A stretch of 64,000 nucleotides of DNA from Paenirhizobium selenitireducens ATCC BAA-1503 (GTDB lineage: Bacteria > Pseudomonadota > Alphaproteobacteria > Rhizobiales > Rhizobiaceae): NCBI RefSeq assembly GCF_000518785.1, contig NZ_JAEG01000002.1:186001-250000 (forward strand). The letters are read 5' to 3'. Position numbers and translations under genes: made by a program. Under the pieces are notes generated by a model. The model worked only from the letters and a program-made list of their open reading frames with translations. It searched no databases and was not told the origin of the DNA. This document shows positions 56,020-64,000 of this stretch, piece by piece; positions within the stretch are counted from its first letter, which is position 1; each line of letters starts with the position of its first letter.

Positions 56020-57063
56020 TTATGCCCACCCCATGATCTTCAGCACGAATGCAACGATGATGACCATGGCGAGCGAGAGCGGAAGGAAGACCTTCCAGCC
56101 CAGGCGCATCAGCTGGTCATAGCGGTAGCGCGGCACGAAAGCCTTCACCATGGCGAACATGAAGAACACCAGGGATGCCTTCAGGACGAACCAGATGATG
56201 CCCGGTACCCAGTTCAGGAACCACACGTCGACCGGCGGCAGCCAGCCCCCGAGGAACAGGATGGTGGTCATGGCGCACATCAGGCAGATCGCCGCATATT
56301 CGCCGAGCATGAACATCATGTACGGGGTCGAGCCGTATTCGACCATGAAGCCGGCGACCAGTTCCGATTCCGCTTCCGGAAGGTCGAAGGGCGGACGGTT
56401 GGTCTCTGCCAGTGCCGAGATGAAGAAGATCACGAACATCGGGAAGAGTGCCAGCCAGTGCCAGTCGAGGAAGGAGTTCGGCAGGCCGACCATGGTGCCG
56501 AGGCCGTCCTTCTGGGCGTAGACGATGTCGGTGAGGTTCAGCGAACCGACGCACAGCAGGACGGTGACGATGACGAGCCCGATCGAGACTTCATAGGACA
56601 CCATCTGTGCCGCGGAGCGCAGCGCACCGAGGAACGGGTACTTCGAGTTCGAAGCCCAGCCGCCCATGATGATGCCGTAGACCTCGAGCGAGGAGATGGC
56701 GAAGATGTAGAGAATGCCGACATTGATGTTGGCGATCACCCAGCCGTCGGCGAGCGGCACGACGGCCCAGGTGGCGAGCGCCAGCGTCACTGCGACCAGC
56801 GGCGCCAGGAGGAAGACGCCCTTGTTGGCGCCGGCCGGAATGACCGGTTCCTTGAAGACGAACTTCAAAAGGTCGGCGAAGGACTGGAACAGACCCCAGG
56901 GACCGACGACGTTCGGACCGCGACGCATCTGAACGGCTGCCCAGATCTTGCGGTCGGCCAGAAGGATATAGGCAATGAACAGCAGGAGGGCGACCAGAAG
57001 CAGAAGCGACTGGCCGATCATGATGGCCGCCGGCCAGACATATGTGGAAACGAAGCTATCCAT
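56020..57063 (-). CDS. nuoH: NADH-quinone oxidoreductase subunit H
   Basis: 347-residue membrane subunit at the quinone-binding site, about eight helices. Conserved segments are [16 protein letters not shown] (divided), [21 protein letters not shown] and [12 protein letters not shown]. It connects the peripheral arm to the membrane arm. It follows nuoG by 12 bases. Confidence 0.98.
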   Translation of the reverse strand: MDSFVSTYVWPAAIMIGQSLLLLVALLLFIAYILLADRKIWAAVQMRRGPNVVGPWGLFQSFADLLKFVFKEPVIPAGANKGVFLLAPLVAVTLALATWAVVPLADGWVIANINVGILYIFAISSLEVYGIIMGGWASNSKYPFLGALRSAAQMVSYEVSIGLVIVTVLLCVGSLNLTDIVYAQKDGLGTMVGLPNSFLDWHWLALFPMFVIFFISALAETNRPPFDLPEAESELVAGFMVEYGSTPYMMFMLGEYAAICLMCAMTTILFLGGWLPPVDVWFLNWVPGIIWFVLKASLVFFMFAMVKAFVPRYRYDQLMRLGWKVFLPLSLAMVIIVAFVLKIMGWA

Positions 57064-57075
57064 GATCCCCTGCCC

Positions 57076-59157
57076 TTACTCTGCCGCAGCCTTGAAATTG
57101 TTGCGGGCCAACGCCGAGCACTCGGCCATGACGGCCGAAGCGCGAGCGATCGGGTTCGTCAAATAGAAGTCTTTCACCGGCGACGCAAACGCGGATTTCG
57201 TCATCGTCCCGGCTTTTTTCGCAAGTGCGGCAATTTCGGCACCGGTGCCCGGTGCGATCTCGTCGAGCGCGGCGAAATGCGGGTAGTCCGCATAGAGTTT
57301 CGCCCGCAGAGCGCCCAGCGAATCATAGGGAAGCTTCTTGCCGAGCACGTCGGAAAGTGCCCGAATGATCGCCCAGTCTTCGCGGGCATCGCCCGGCGCG
57401 AAGCCGGCGCGGTTGCCCATCTGGACGCGGCCTTCGGTATTGACCCAGGTGCCCGACTTTTCGGTATAGGTCGCACCCGGCAGGATGACGTCGGCATGGT
57501 GCGCGCCGTTGTCCCCATGGCTGCCGATGTAGACGGTGAACTTCGCAGCCTTCTTGGTGAAGTCGAGTTCGTCGGCGCCGAGCAGGAAGAGCACGTCCAT
57601 CGAGGCCAGCATTTCTGCGGCAGCGACACCGCCCTGGCCCGGCGCGAAGCCGAGGTCGAGGCCACCGACGCGCGAGGCGGCGGTGTGCAGGACGGCAAAG
57701 CCGTTCCACTCGTCGGAGACTGCGCCGACGGCATCGGCAAGCTTTGCGGCATTGCCCAGCACGGCTGCACCTTCAGCCCCGACGAGCGCACCCTGGCCAA
57801 CGATGATCAGCGGGTTCTTGGCGGCCTTGAGCTTCTCGACGAAGCTGTTTTTGCCGGAAACAAGCTCGGCCAGCGTTTCCGTGCCGGCACCCAGGTATTC
57901 GTAAGGATAGCGCATCTCGCCGCCTTCGCCGATCACGCCGATCGGCAGGCCGCTGCGGCGCCAGGCCTTGCGGATGCGGGCGTTGAGCACGGCCGCCTCG
58001 TAGCGCGGATTGGCGCCGACGATCAGGATCGCGTCTGCCGACTCGATGCCTTCGATGGTGGAATTGAACAGGTAGCTTGCGCGACCGAGCGACGGATCAA
58101 GTGCCGCCCCATCCTGGCGACAGTCGGTATTGGCCGAGCCGAGCGAGGCAATGAGCGCCTTGAGGGCATACATTTCCTCGACCGAAGCGAGATCGCCGGC
58201 GATCGCGCCGATCTTGGCGCCCGTGGTGGCGGAAACAGCCGACTTGATGGCGGCGAATGCTTCGCCCCAGGTGGCAGCCTGCAGGCGGCCGTCACGGCGG
58301 ACATAGGGCCGGTCGAGGCGCTGGGTCTTCAGGCCGTCCCAGATGAAACGGCTCTTGTCGGAAATCCACTCCTCGTTCACCTGCTCGTTGACACGCGGCA
58401 TGATGCGCATGACTTCGCGGCCGCGGGTGTCGACGCGGATCGCGCTGCCGAGCGCGTCCATGACATCGATCGATTCGGTCTTGTTCAGTTCCCACGGACG
58501 GGCGGTGAAGGCGAAGGGCTTGGAGGTCAGCGCGCCGACCGGGCAAAGGTCGACGACGTTGCCCTGCAGCTCGGAGGTCATCGCCTGCTCGAGATAGGTG
58601 GTGATCTCGGCATCCTCGCCGCGGCCGATCAGGCCGAGCTCGGCAATGCCGGCAACCTCGGTGGTGAAGCGGACGCAACGCGTGCAGTGGATGCAGCGGT
58701 TCATCACGGTCTTGACCAGCGGGCCGATATACTTGTCTTCGACGGCGCGCTTGTTCTCGGTATAGCGCGAGCTGTCGATACCGAAGGCCATGGCCTGGTC
58801 CTGCAGGTCGCACTCGCCACCCTGGTCGCAGATCGGGCAATCCAGCGGATGGTTGATCAGCAGGAATTCCATCACGCCTTCGCGGGCCTTCTTGACCATC
58901 GGCGTGTTGGTGAAGACTTCCGGCAGTTCGCCGTTCGGGCCGCCACGGATGTCGCGCACGCCCATGGCGCAGGAGGCTGCCGGCTTCGGCGGGCCACCCT
59001 TCACCTCGACGAGGCACATACGGCAATTGCCGGCAACCGACAGCCGTTCATGGAAACAAAAGCGCGGGACTTCGGCGCCGGCTTCCTCGCACGCCTGCAA
59101 CAGCGTGAAATGATCCGGGACTTCAATCTCTTTACCGTCGACTTTCAGCTTTGCCAT
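57076..59157 (-). CDS. nuoG: NADH-quinone oxidoreductase subunit G
   Basis: 693-residue iron-sulfur subunit. N-terminal 2Fe-2S cysteines are in PRFCFHERLSVAGNCRMCLVE (divided), followed by the His/Cys-ligated cluster N5 and the N4 cluster in MNRCIHCTRCVRF. A molybdopterin-oxidoreductase-like domain completes the protein. The start ATG 59157 follows GGAAGG. A 186-base spacer separates it from the upstream HhH protein gene. Confidence 0.97.
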   Translation of the reverse strand: MAKLKVDGKEIEVPDHFTLLQACEEAGAEVPRFCFHERLSVAGNCRMCLVEVKGGPPKPAASCAMGVRDIRGGPNGELPEVFTNTPMVKKAREGVMEFLLINHPLDCPICDQGGECDLQDQAMAFGIDSSRYTENKRAVEDKYIGPLVKTVMNRCIHCTRCVRFTTEVAGIAELGLIGRGEDAEITTYLEQAMTSELQGNVVDLCPVGALTSKPFAFTARPWELNKTESIDVMDALGSAIRVDTRGREVMRIMPRVNEQVNEEWISDKSRFIWDGLKTQRLDRPYVRRDGRLQAATWGEAFAAIKSAVSATTGAKIGAIAGDLASVEEMYALKALIASLGSANTDCRQDGAALDPSLGRASYLFNSTIEGIESADAILIVGANPRYEAAVLNARIRKAWRRSGLPIGVIGEGGEMRYPYEYLGAGTETLAELVSGKNSFVEKLKAAKNPLIIVGQGALVGAEGAAVLGNAAKLADAVGAVSDEWNGFAVLHTAASRVGGLDLGFAPGQGGVAAAEMLASMDVLFLLGADELDFTKKAAKFTVYIGSHGDNGAHHADVILPGATYTEKSGTWVNTEGRVQMGNRAGFAPGDAREDWAIIRALSDVLGKKLPYDSLGALRAKLYADYPHFAALDEIAPGTGAEIAALAKKAGTMTKSAFASPVKDFYLTNPIARASAVMAECSALARNNFKAAAE

Positions 59158-59343
59158 ATTCGCCTTCCTGCCTCACGCATAGTGCGCATTGCACCGCAGT
59201 CTTCGCTGCGGCAGGCGGAACCGACCAACCTGGATTGGCTCGTCCCGCCGTTTATTTCCTTATCCTCACCCCGTATCGCGAGGCTGGAGATCCGTTGTTC
59301 TTCGCCGACCGCGAAACGCCCCCTGTCGGGCGTTGCGCCGTCC

Positions 59344-60078
59344 CTATTTCCTGCCACGCGCCAGTTGGCGCGCCTGACCTGCCCAGTCGTCGCGAACGAC
59401 GCGTCCGTCCAGACCGATCGCCGCGTCGAGCGCTTCGAGTTCGGCCGCGTCAAGCGCCGCCAGATCCGAAAAGCGCCGAATGCCGCGACCGTGCAGCACC
59501 TGCTCCAGCTTCGGGCCGACCCCTTCGATCTTCTTCAGATCGTCGGCCTTGCCATTCGCCCTTGCGGCCTTCGCTGCCACGACCGGCTTCTCGGTTACGG
59601 CAACCTTGGCCTCTGCCGCAACCTTGGCGACGGGCGCCTTGGCAACAGCGGGCTTGGCCTTTGCCTCCACCGGCCTCGTCTTCGTCGCAGTCGGTTTCGC
59701 CGACTTGGTCGTGGCCGGCTTCGGCTGCGCCGCCTTGCGGGGCTTCGCGTCCTTGACCGTTGCCGCCGGCTCGACCGTTGCGACCGTTTCCGCTGCGCCC
59801 TCGACCGAAGTCCCGGCCTTTGCCTGTTCTTCCTCGAGCTTGCGCGCCAGCTTGTTGGTCGCGTCCAGCGCGCCGTGCAGCGAGCCAAAGAACACGCTGG
59901 TCATGTGCGTGGCAAAACCGAAACCGATCGCCGTGGCCGCCGCCAGCGCCGCGGTCGGATGGGCCATCAGCGGATGCAGCGGCACATGCGGCATGTCCTT
60001 CAGCGCATCGGTAAGATGGCTGAAGTCAGCCGGCTCTGCCGACTGCCCCTCCCCCGTCTTGTCCGATGCCTTGGCCAT
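59344..60078 (-). CDS. nuo-operon protein with C-terminal helix-hairpin-helix module
   Basis: 244 residues. The N-terminal part has a hydrophobic stretch (about 36-60, LMAHPTAALAAATAIGFGF) and a helical segment; the middle (about 85-170) is an Ala/Lys/Pro/Thr-rich linker; the end (about 175-244) is a helix-hairpin-helix domain, KKIEGVGPKLEQVLHGRGI. NuoE in this operon ends in a related module ([19 protein letters not shown]). It is not a standard complex I subunit. It lies 12 bases downstream of nuoF and is probably cotranscribed; I infer a role in complex I assembly or membrane anchoring, with no proof. Confidence 0.85.
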   Translation of the reverse strand: MAKASDKTGEGQSAEPADFSHLTDALKDMPHVPLHPLMAHPTAALAAATAIGFGFATHMTSVFFGSLHGALDATNKLARKLEEEQAKAGTSVEGAAETVATVEPAATVKDAKPRKAAQPKPATTKSAKPTATKTRPVEAKAKPAVAKAPVAKVAAEAKVAVTEKPVVAAKAARANGKADDLKKIEGVGPKLEQVLHGRGIRRFSDLAALDAAELEALDAAIGLDGRVVRDDWAGQARQLARGRK

Positions 60079-60090
60079 GACCGCTGGTCC

Positions 60091-61395
60091 TTACTCTGCC
60101 GCTTCCAGCACCACGCCATGCGCCATGGCATTGCGGGTGTACTGGTCGATGCGCGCTTCCATTTCCGGACGGAAATGCTTGATCAGGCCCTGGATCGGCC
60201 AGGCGGCCGCATCGCCGAGCGCACAGATGGTGTGCCCCTCGATCTGCTTGGTCACCTGGAACAGCATGTCGATTTCGCGCTTCTGGGCATTGCCCTTCAC
60301 CATGCGCTCCATCACCCGCATCATCCAGCCCGTGCCTTCGCGGCACGGCGTGCACTGACCACAGCTCTCATGCTTGTAGAAAGCCGAGAGGCGCCAGATG
60401 GCCTTCACGATGTCGGTCGACTTGTCCATGACGATGACCGCAGCGGTGCCGAGGCTGGAACCAACCTCGCGCAGGCCGTCATAGTCCATGATGGCGTCCT
60501 TCATCTGGGCGCCCGGCACGCAAGGCACCGAAGAGCCGCCCGGGATGACGGCGAGCAGGTTGTCCCAGCCGCCGCGGATGCCACCGCAATGCTTTTCGAT
60601 CAGTTCATGGAACGGGATCGACATCGCGTCCTCGACCGTGCACGGCTTGTTGACGTGACCGGAGATCGAATAGAGCTTCGTGCCGGTGTTGTTCGGGCGG
60701 CCAAAGCTGGAATACCAGCCGGCGCCGCGACGCAGGATGGTCGGGGTGACCGCGATCGATTCGACGTTGTTGACCGTCGTCGGGCAGCCATAGAGCCCCA
60801 TGTTGGCCGGGAACGGCGGCTTCAGGCGCGGCTGGCCCTTCTTGCCTTCCAGGCTTTCGAGCAGTGCCGTTTCCTCGCCGCAGATATAGGCGCCGGCACC
60901 GTGATGGACGACGATGTCGATGTCGTAGCCGAGCTTGTTGTTCTTGCCGAGCAGGCCGTATTCATAGCACTCGTCGATCGCCGCCTGCAGTGCCTCGCGT
61001 TCGCGCATGAACTCGCCACGCACGTAGATGAAGGCATGGTGGGCGCCCATGGCAAACGACGCGATCACGCAGCCTTCGATCAGCGTGTGCGGATCGTGGC
61101 GCATGATGTCGCGGTCCTTGCAGGTACCGGGTTCGGACTCGTCGGCATTGACCACGAGATAGTGCGGACGGCCGTCGGATTCCTTCGGCATGAAGGACCA
61201 CTTGAGGCCGGTCGGGAAGCCGGCGCCGCCACGGCCGCGCAGGCCCGAGGCCTTGACCTCGTTGATGATCCAGTCACGGCCCTTTTCGAGCAGCTGCTTG
61301 GTTCCATCCCAATGACCACGGCTCATGGCGCCCTTCAGGGACTTGTCCTTGAGGCCGTAGATATTGGTAAAGATGCGATCCTGATCTCTCAACAT
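60091..61395 (-). CDS. nuoF: NADH-quinone oxidoreductase subunit F
   Basis: 434-residue subunit that binds NADH and FMN and holds cluster N3. Motifs are [16 protein letters not shown], the FMN site [16 protein letters not shown] and the cluster motif [12 protein letters not shown]. It accepts hydride from NADH and passes electrons to the chain. It lies 11 bases downstream of nuoE. Confidence 0.98.
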   Translation of the reverse strand: MLRDQDRIFTNIYGLKDKSLKGAMSRGHWDGTKQLLEKGRDWIINEVKASGLRGRGGAGFPTGLKWSFMPKESDGRPHYLVVNADESEPGTCKDRDIMRHDPHTLIEGCVIASFAMGAHHAFIYVRGEFMREREALQAAIDECYEYGLLGKNNKLGYDIDIVVHHGAGAYICGEETALLESLEGKKGQPRLKPPFPANMGLYGCPTTVNNVESIAVTPTILRRGAGWYSSFGRPNNTGTKLYSISGHVNKPCTVEDAMSIPFHELIEKHCGGIRGGWDNLLAVIPGGSSVPCVPGAQMKDAIMDYDGLREVGSSLGTAAVIVMDKSTDIVKAIWRLSAFYKHESCGQCTPCREGTGWMMRVMERMVKGNAQKREIDMLFQVTKQIEGHTICALGDAAAWPIQGLIKHFRPEMEARIDQYTRNAMAHGVVLEAAE

Positions 61396-61406
61396 ATCCT
61401 AACCTC

Positions 61407-62579
61407 TTACCGCGGCTTCTTGCCGAAGACCTTGATGTATTCGGCTTCACCGCCCTTGGCGAGCGCCTTGGCCTGCTTGACCCAGTCGTCGCGCTCGATG
61501 CGGCCGGCGAACTTCAGATAGCCGTCGACCCATTCGCGCTCGGCCTTCTTCCAGCCGGCGATCTGGGCAAAAGTGTAGATGCCGAGGCCGTTCAGGATGC
61601 CCTCGATCTTCGGACCGACGCCGGAGATCATCTTCAGGTCGTCCGGCGTGGCCGGCTTTTCGACGGAAGCCGGACGGTTCTTGTCGTCCAGCGACGGCTG
61701 GGCGACGGCCGGCGCCTTCGGCGCCTTGCCGGCACCATCAGCTGCAGCCGTCTCGGAAATGACTTCCTTGATCTCGTCGCTCGCAGGCTTTGCGCTCTTG
61801 CGCGCCGGCTTCACTTCGGGACCGCCCGGCGTTGCGGTCTTGCCGTCGGCCGGGGTCTTGAGGGCTGCGTTGGTCTCGTCGGTGGTGGTCACCGGCTTTG
61901 CTGCATTCGCCGGCGGAACGGCGATGGCTGCGGCCGGAGCGGCCTCCACCCTCGGCGCCGGCTTGACGTCGGCTTCGGTCAGCGTGGTCGGGCCGCCGGC
62001 CGGGGCTGAATAGACACGATCGACCTGCGGGCCGGGCGTGATGTCGGACCCCTTGCCTGCCTGAAAACGGTCGATGATGTGCTCGAGCTGAGTCGGCGTC
62101 AGATCTTCGTAAGAGTCCTTGAAGATCATCACCATCGGCGCATTCACGCAGGCGCCCTGACACTCAACCTCTTCCCACGACAGCGTGCCGTCGGCATTGA
62201 GTTCCAACGGATCGTGATGGATCTTCGACTTGCAGACGCCGATCAGGTCCTCGGCGCCGCGCAGCATGCACGGCGTGGTGCCACAGACCTGGACGTGCGC
62301 ACGAGTGCCGACCGGCTTCAGCTGGAACTGGGTGTAGAAGGTCGCGACTTCCAACACGCGGATATACGGCATGGAGAGCTTGTCGGCGACGAATTCGATC
62401 GCCGCGCGGGTGACCCAACCGTCCTGCTCCTGGGCACGCATCAGCAGCAGGATCACCGCAGACTGCTGCCGGCCTTCCGGATATTTGGCAATCGTTGCCT
62501 CGGCCCAGGCAGTGTTCTCCTCGTTGAAGGAGAAAGCTGCGGGCTGGAATTGGTCATCGGCTAGTCGACGAACGGACAT
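61407..62579 (-). CDS. nuoE: NADH-quinone oxidoreductase subunit E with C-terminal extension
   Basis: The first 190 residues are a thioredoxin-like 2Fe-2S domain (cluster N1a) with cysteines in [14 protein letters not shown] and [11 protein letters not shown]. After it come an Ala/Pro/Thr/Lys-rich linker (about 200-300) and a helix-hairpin-helix module (about 312-390). The 390-residue length is well above the usual 170-240, but such extensions recur in rhizobia. The C-terminal module is related to that of the 244-residue gene downstream. It follows the 80-codon gene. Confidence 0.95.
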   Translation of the reverse strand: MSVRRLADDQFQPAAFSFNEENTAWAEATIAKYPEGRQQSAVILLLMRAQEQDGWVTRAAIEFVADKLSMPYIRVLEVATFYTQFQLKPVGTRAHVQVCGTTPCMLRGAEDLIGVCKSKIHHDPLELNADGTLSWEEVECQGACVNAPMVMIFKDSYEDLTPTQLEHIIDRFQAGKGSDITPGPQVDRVYSAPAGGPTTLTEADVKPAPRVEAAPAAAIAVPPANAAKPVTTTDETNAALKTPADGKTATPGGPEVKPARKSAKPASDEIKEVISETAAADGAGKAPKAPAVAQPSLDDKNRPASVEKPATPDDLKMISGVGPKIEGILNGLGIYTFAQIAGWKKAEREWVDGYLKFAGRIERDDWVKQAKALAKGGEAEYIKVFGKKPR

Positions 62580-62598
62580 TACTTCCTCACGCCTTGTC

Positions 62599-62841
62599 TC
62601 AATTTATGGATCCACACCGCGAATTCGTCAGGGACGTGAATTCGCAGGCGTAGGCCGAATTTTCTTTCTGCAGGAATACGATCAGCTTGGAACCGTTGGC
62701 GACGGTCGACTTGATCTCGTAGCCCTGCTTGATGAGGTCTCCCATCGACGACGCGGAGCCGCTCGACGACACGCCCGCATCCTGCGCATAGGCGCCGGCG
62801 GCGAAAAGCACGGTGGCGATCGTCAAAAGCGGGCGCATCAT
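62599..62841 (-). CDS. Small exported protein between nuoD and nuoE
   Basis: 80 residues with a signal peptide ([18 protein letters not shown], cleavage near Ala19), a Ser/Gly-rich linker and a C-terminal domain with two cysteines (YACEF and SRCGS) that could form a disulfide. Its ATG overlaps the nuoD stop by one base, so it is translated with complex I. It is not a known complex I subunit, and being exported it would sit in the periplasm, on the other side of the membrane from NuoE. Confidence 0.8.
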   Translation of the reverse strand: MMRPLLTIATVLFAAGAYAQDAGVSSSGSASSMGDLIKQGYEIKSTVANGSKLIVFLQKENSAYACEFTSLTNSRCGSIN

Positions 62842-64000
62842 CAGCGGTCGACCTCACCGAACACGATGTCGAGCGAACCGAGGATCGCCGAGATGTCGGC
62901 GAGCTGGTGGCCGCGGCAGATGTAATCCATCGCCTGGAGATGCGCATAGCCCGGCGCGCGGATCTTGCAGCGGTACGGCTTGTTGGTGCCGTCCGAGACG
63001 AGATAGACGCCGAATTCGCCCTTGGGCGCCTCGACCGCGGCGTAAACCTCGCCGGCCGGAACGTGGTAGCCTTCGGTGTAGAGCTTGAAGTGATGGATCA
63101 GCGCTTCCATCGACCGCTTCATCTCGCCGCGCTTCGGCGGAACGACCTTGCCGTCGATCGAGGAGATCGGACCGGTCTTGGCGTCACCCAGCAGGCGGTT
63201 GACGCACTGCTTCATGATCTTGACCGATTCGTGCATCTCGAACATGCGGATCAGGTAACGGTCGTAGCAGTCGCCGTTCTTGCCGACCATGATGTCGAAG
63301 TCGAGATCGGCGTAGCACTCGTAGGGCTGCGACTTGCGCAGGTCCCAGGCGGCGCCTGAGCCGCGCACCATCACGCCGGAGAAGCCCCAGGCCCAGCAGT
63401 CCTCAAGGCTGACGACGCCGATGTCGACGTTGCGCTGCTTGAAGATGCGGTTGCCGGTCAAAAGAGCGTCGATGTCGTTGAGCTTGGCCGGGAACTGGTC
63501 GCACCACTTGCCGATGTCCTCGACCAGTTCGTGCGGCAGATCCTGGTGAATGCCGCCCGGCCGGATATAGGCCGAGTGCATGCGCGCGCCGCAGGCCCGC
63601 TCATAGAACACCATCAGCTTTTCGCGTTCCTCGAAGCCCCAGAGCGGCGGCGTCAGCGCGCCGACGTCCATGGCCTGGGTCGTGACGTTCAAGAGATGCG
63701 ACAGGATACGGCCGATTTCCGAATAGAGGACGCGGATCAGCTGGCCGCGGATCGGGATCTCGACGCCGAGCAGCTTTTCGACCGCCAGCGAATAGGCATG
63801 TTCCTGGTTCATCGGCGCGACATAGTCGAGCCGGTCGAAATAGGGCAGCGCCTGCAGATAGGTCTTGGTCTCGATCAGCTTCTCGGTGCCGCGGTGCAGC
63901 AGGCCGATATGCGGATCGACGCGCTCGACGATTTCGCCGTCCAATTCCAGGACGAGGCGCAGAACGCCGTGCGCCGCGGGATGCTGCGGGCCGAAGTTGA
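62841..64000 (-). CDS. nuoD: NADH-quinone oxidoreductase subunit D (partial, runs off the window)
   Basis: The 49-kDa subunit at the quinone site. The reading frame continues past base 64000 with [20 protein letters not shown] still in frame, so the N-terminal 10 or so residues are missing. Motifs include [29 protein letters not shown] and [25 protein letters not shown], divided here. It is the first nuo gene in the window; nuoA-C should lie upstream. Confidence 0.97.
   Translation of the reverse strand, partial: NFGPQHPAAHGVLRLVLELDGEIVERVDPHIGLLHRGTEKLIETKTYLQALPYFDRLDYVAPMNQEHAYSLAVEKLLGVEIPIRGQLIRVLYSEIGRILSHLLNVTTQAMDVGALTPPLWGFEEREKLMVFYERACGARMHSAYIRPGGIHQDLPHELVEDIGKWCDQFPAKLNDIDALLTGNRIFKQRNVDIGVVSLEDCWAWGFSGVMVRGSGAAWDLRKSQPYECYADLDFDIMVGKNGDCYDRYLIRMFEMHESVKIMKQCVNRLLGDAKTGPISSIDGKVVPPKRGEMKRSMEALIHHFKLYTEGYHVPAGEVYAAVEAPKGEFGVYLVSDGTNKPYRCKIRAPGYAHLQAMDYICRGHQLADISAILGSLDIVFGEVDR

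Noticed and set aside
56458..61521. 1687-codon open frame on the plus strand across nuoH to nuoF
   Set aside because: It is antisense to intact nuo genes; GC-rich codon bias in the true frames leaves the complementary frame open. Its protein has no recognisable domain.

Overview
The window is chromosomal housekeeping DNA from an alphaproteobacterium of the Rhizobiales, most likely Rhizobiaceae (a Rhizobium, Agrobacterium, Sinorhizobium or close relative). The call rests on the high GC content, the pleD-divK pair, the order nuoDEFGHIJKLMN-birA-rnj-mce-DUF1467-proS-lolC-lolD, the order pyrB-pyrC-plsY-dprA-topA-rnr, split gatB/gatCA loci, and an alpha-r9-like small RNA beside proS. I see no rRNA, tRNA, CRISPR array, prophage or intact insertion sequence.

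Layout. 0-4 kb: a periplasmic DsbA-family protein, then aroQ-accB-accC-aat. 4-11.3 kb, mixed strands: a small gene with a possible LexA box, a DUF2155 protein, the NDUFA12-like complex I accessory subunit, four GNAT acetyltransferases, gatB, a YjhX-type protein and a broken BrnT toxin gene. 11.3-18.4 kb: gatC-gatA, a UPF0173 hydrolase, a PhnA-like protein, ruvX, small membrane proteins, an AEC carrier and an AidB-like acyl-CoA dehydrogenase. 18.5-30.7 kb, mostly plus strand: pyrB, a dihydroorotase-like gene, plsY, dprA, topA, rnr, DUF983, NUDIX, MFS and rpmG. 30.7-31.5 kb is a gene-poor stretch with a strongly structured element. 31.5-41.5 kb: pleD/divK, dinB, an L,D-transpeptidase, dnaE and a 28-codon membrane peptide gene. 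41.5-46.9 kb: a secreted protein, lolD-lolC, proS, the small RNA, DUF1467 and mce. 46.9-64 kb, minus strand: one long array from nuoD (cut by the window edge) through nuoN to birA and rnj.

The genes work together in several ways. BirA biotinylates AccB, which AccC carboxylates for fatty-acid synthesis. GatABC corrects mischarged tRNAs. NuoD-N form the proton-pumping NADH dehydrogenase, with NDUFA12 encoded 50 kb away. PleD and DivK belong to the cell-cycle phosphorelay and c-di-GMP signalling.

The most interesting signal is a set of three exact copies of the alphaproteobacterial SOS operator GTTC-N7-GTTC. One precedes dinB, a classical SOS gene. One sits in the 17-base spacer of a clear promoter for an unlisted 28-residue single-pass membrane peptide, which resembles the SOS division inhibitor SidA of Caulobacter in size and design. 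One precedes an uncharacterised 79-residue protein. Other points of note are a PyrC-like protein lacking its metal ligands, a helix-hairpin-helix module shared by NuoE and a second nuo-operon protein, and a possible pseudoknotted RNA between rpmG and pleD.
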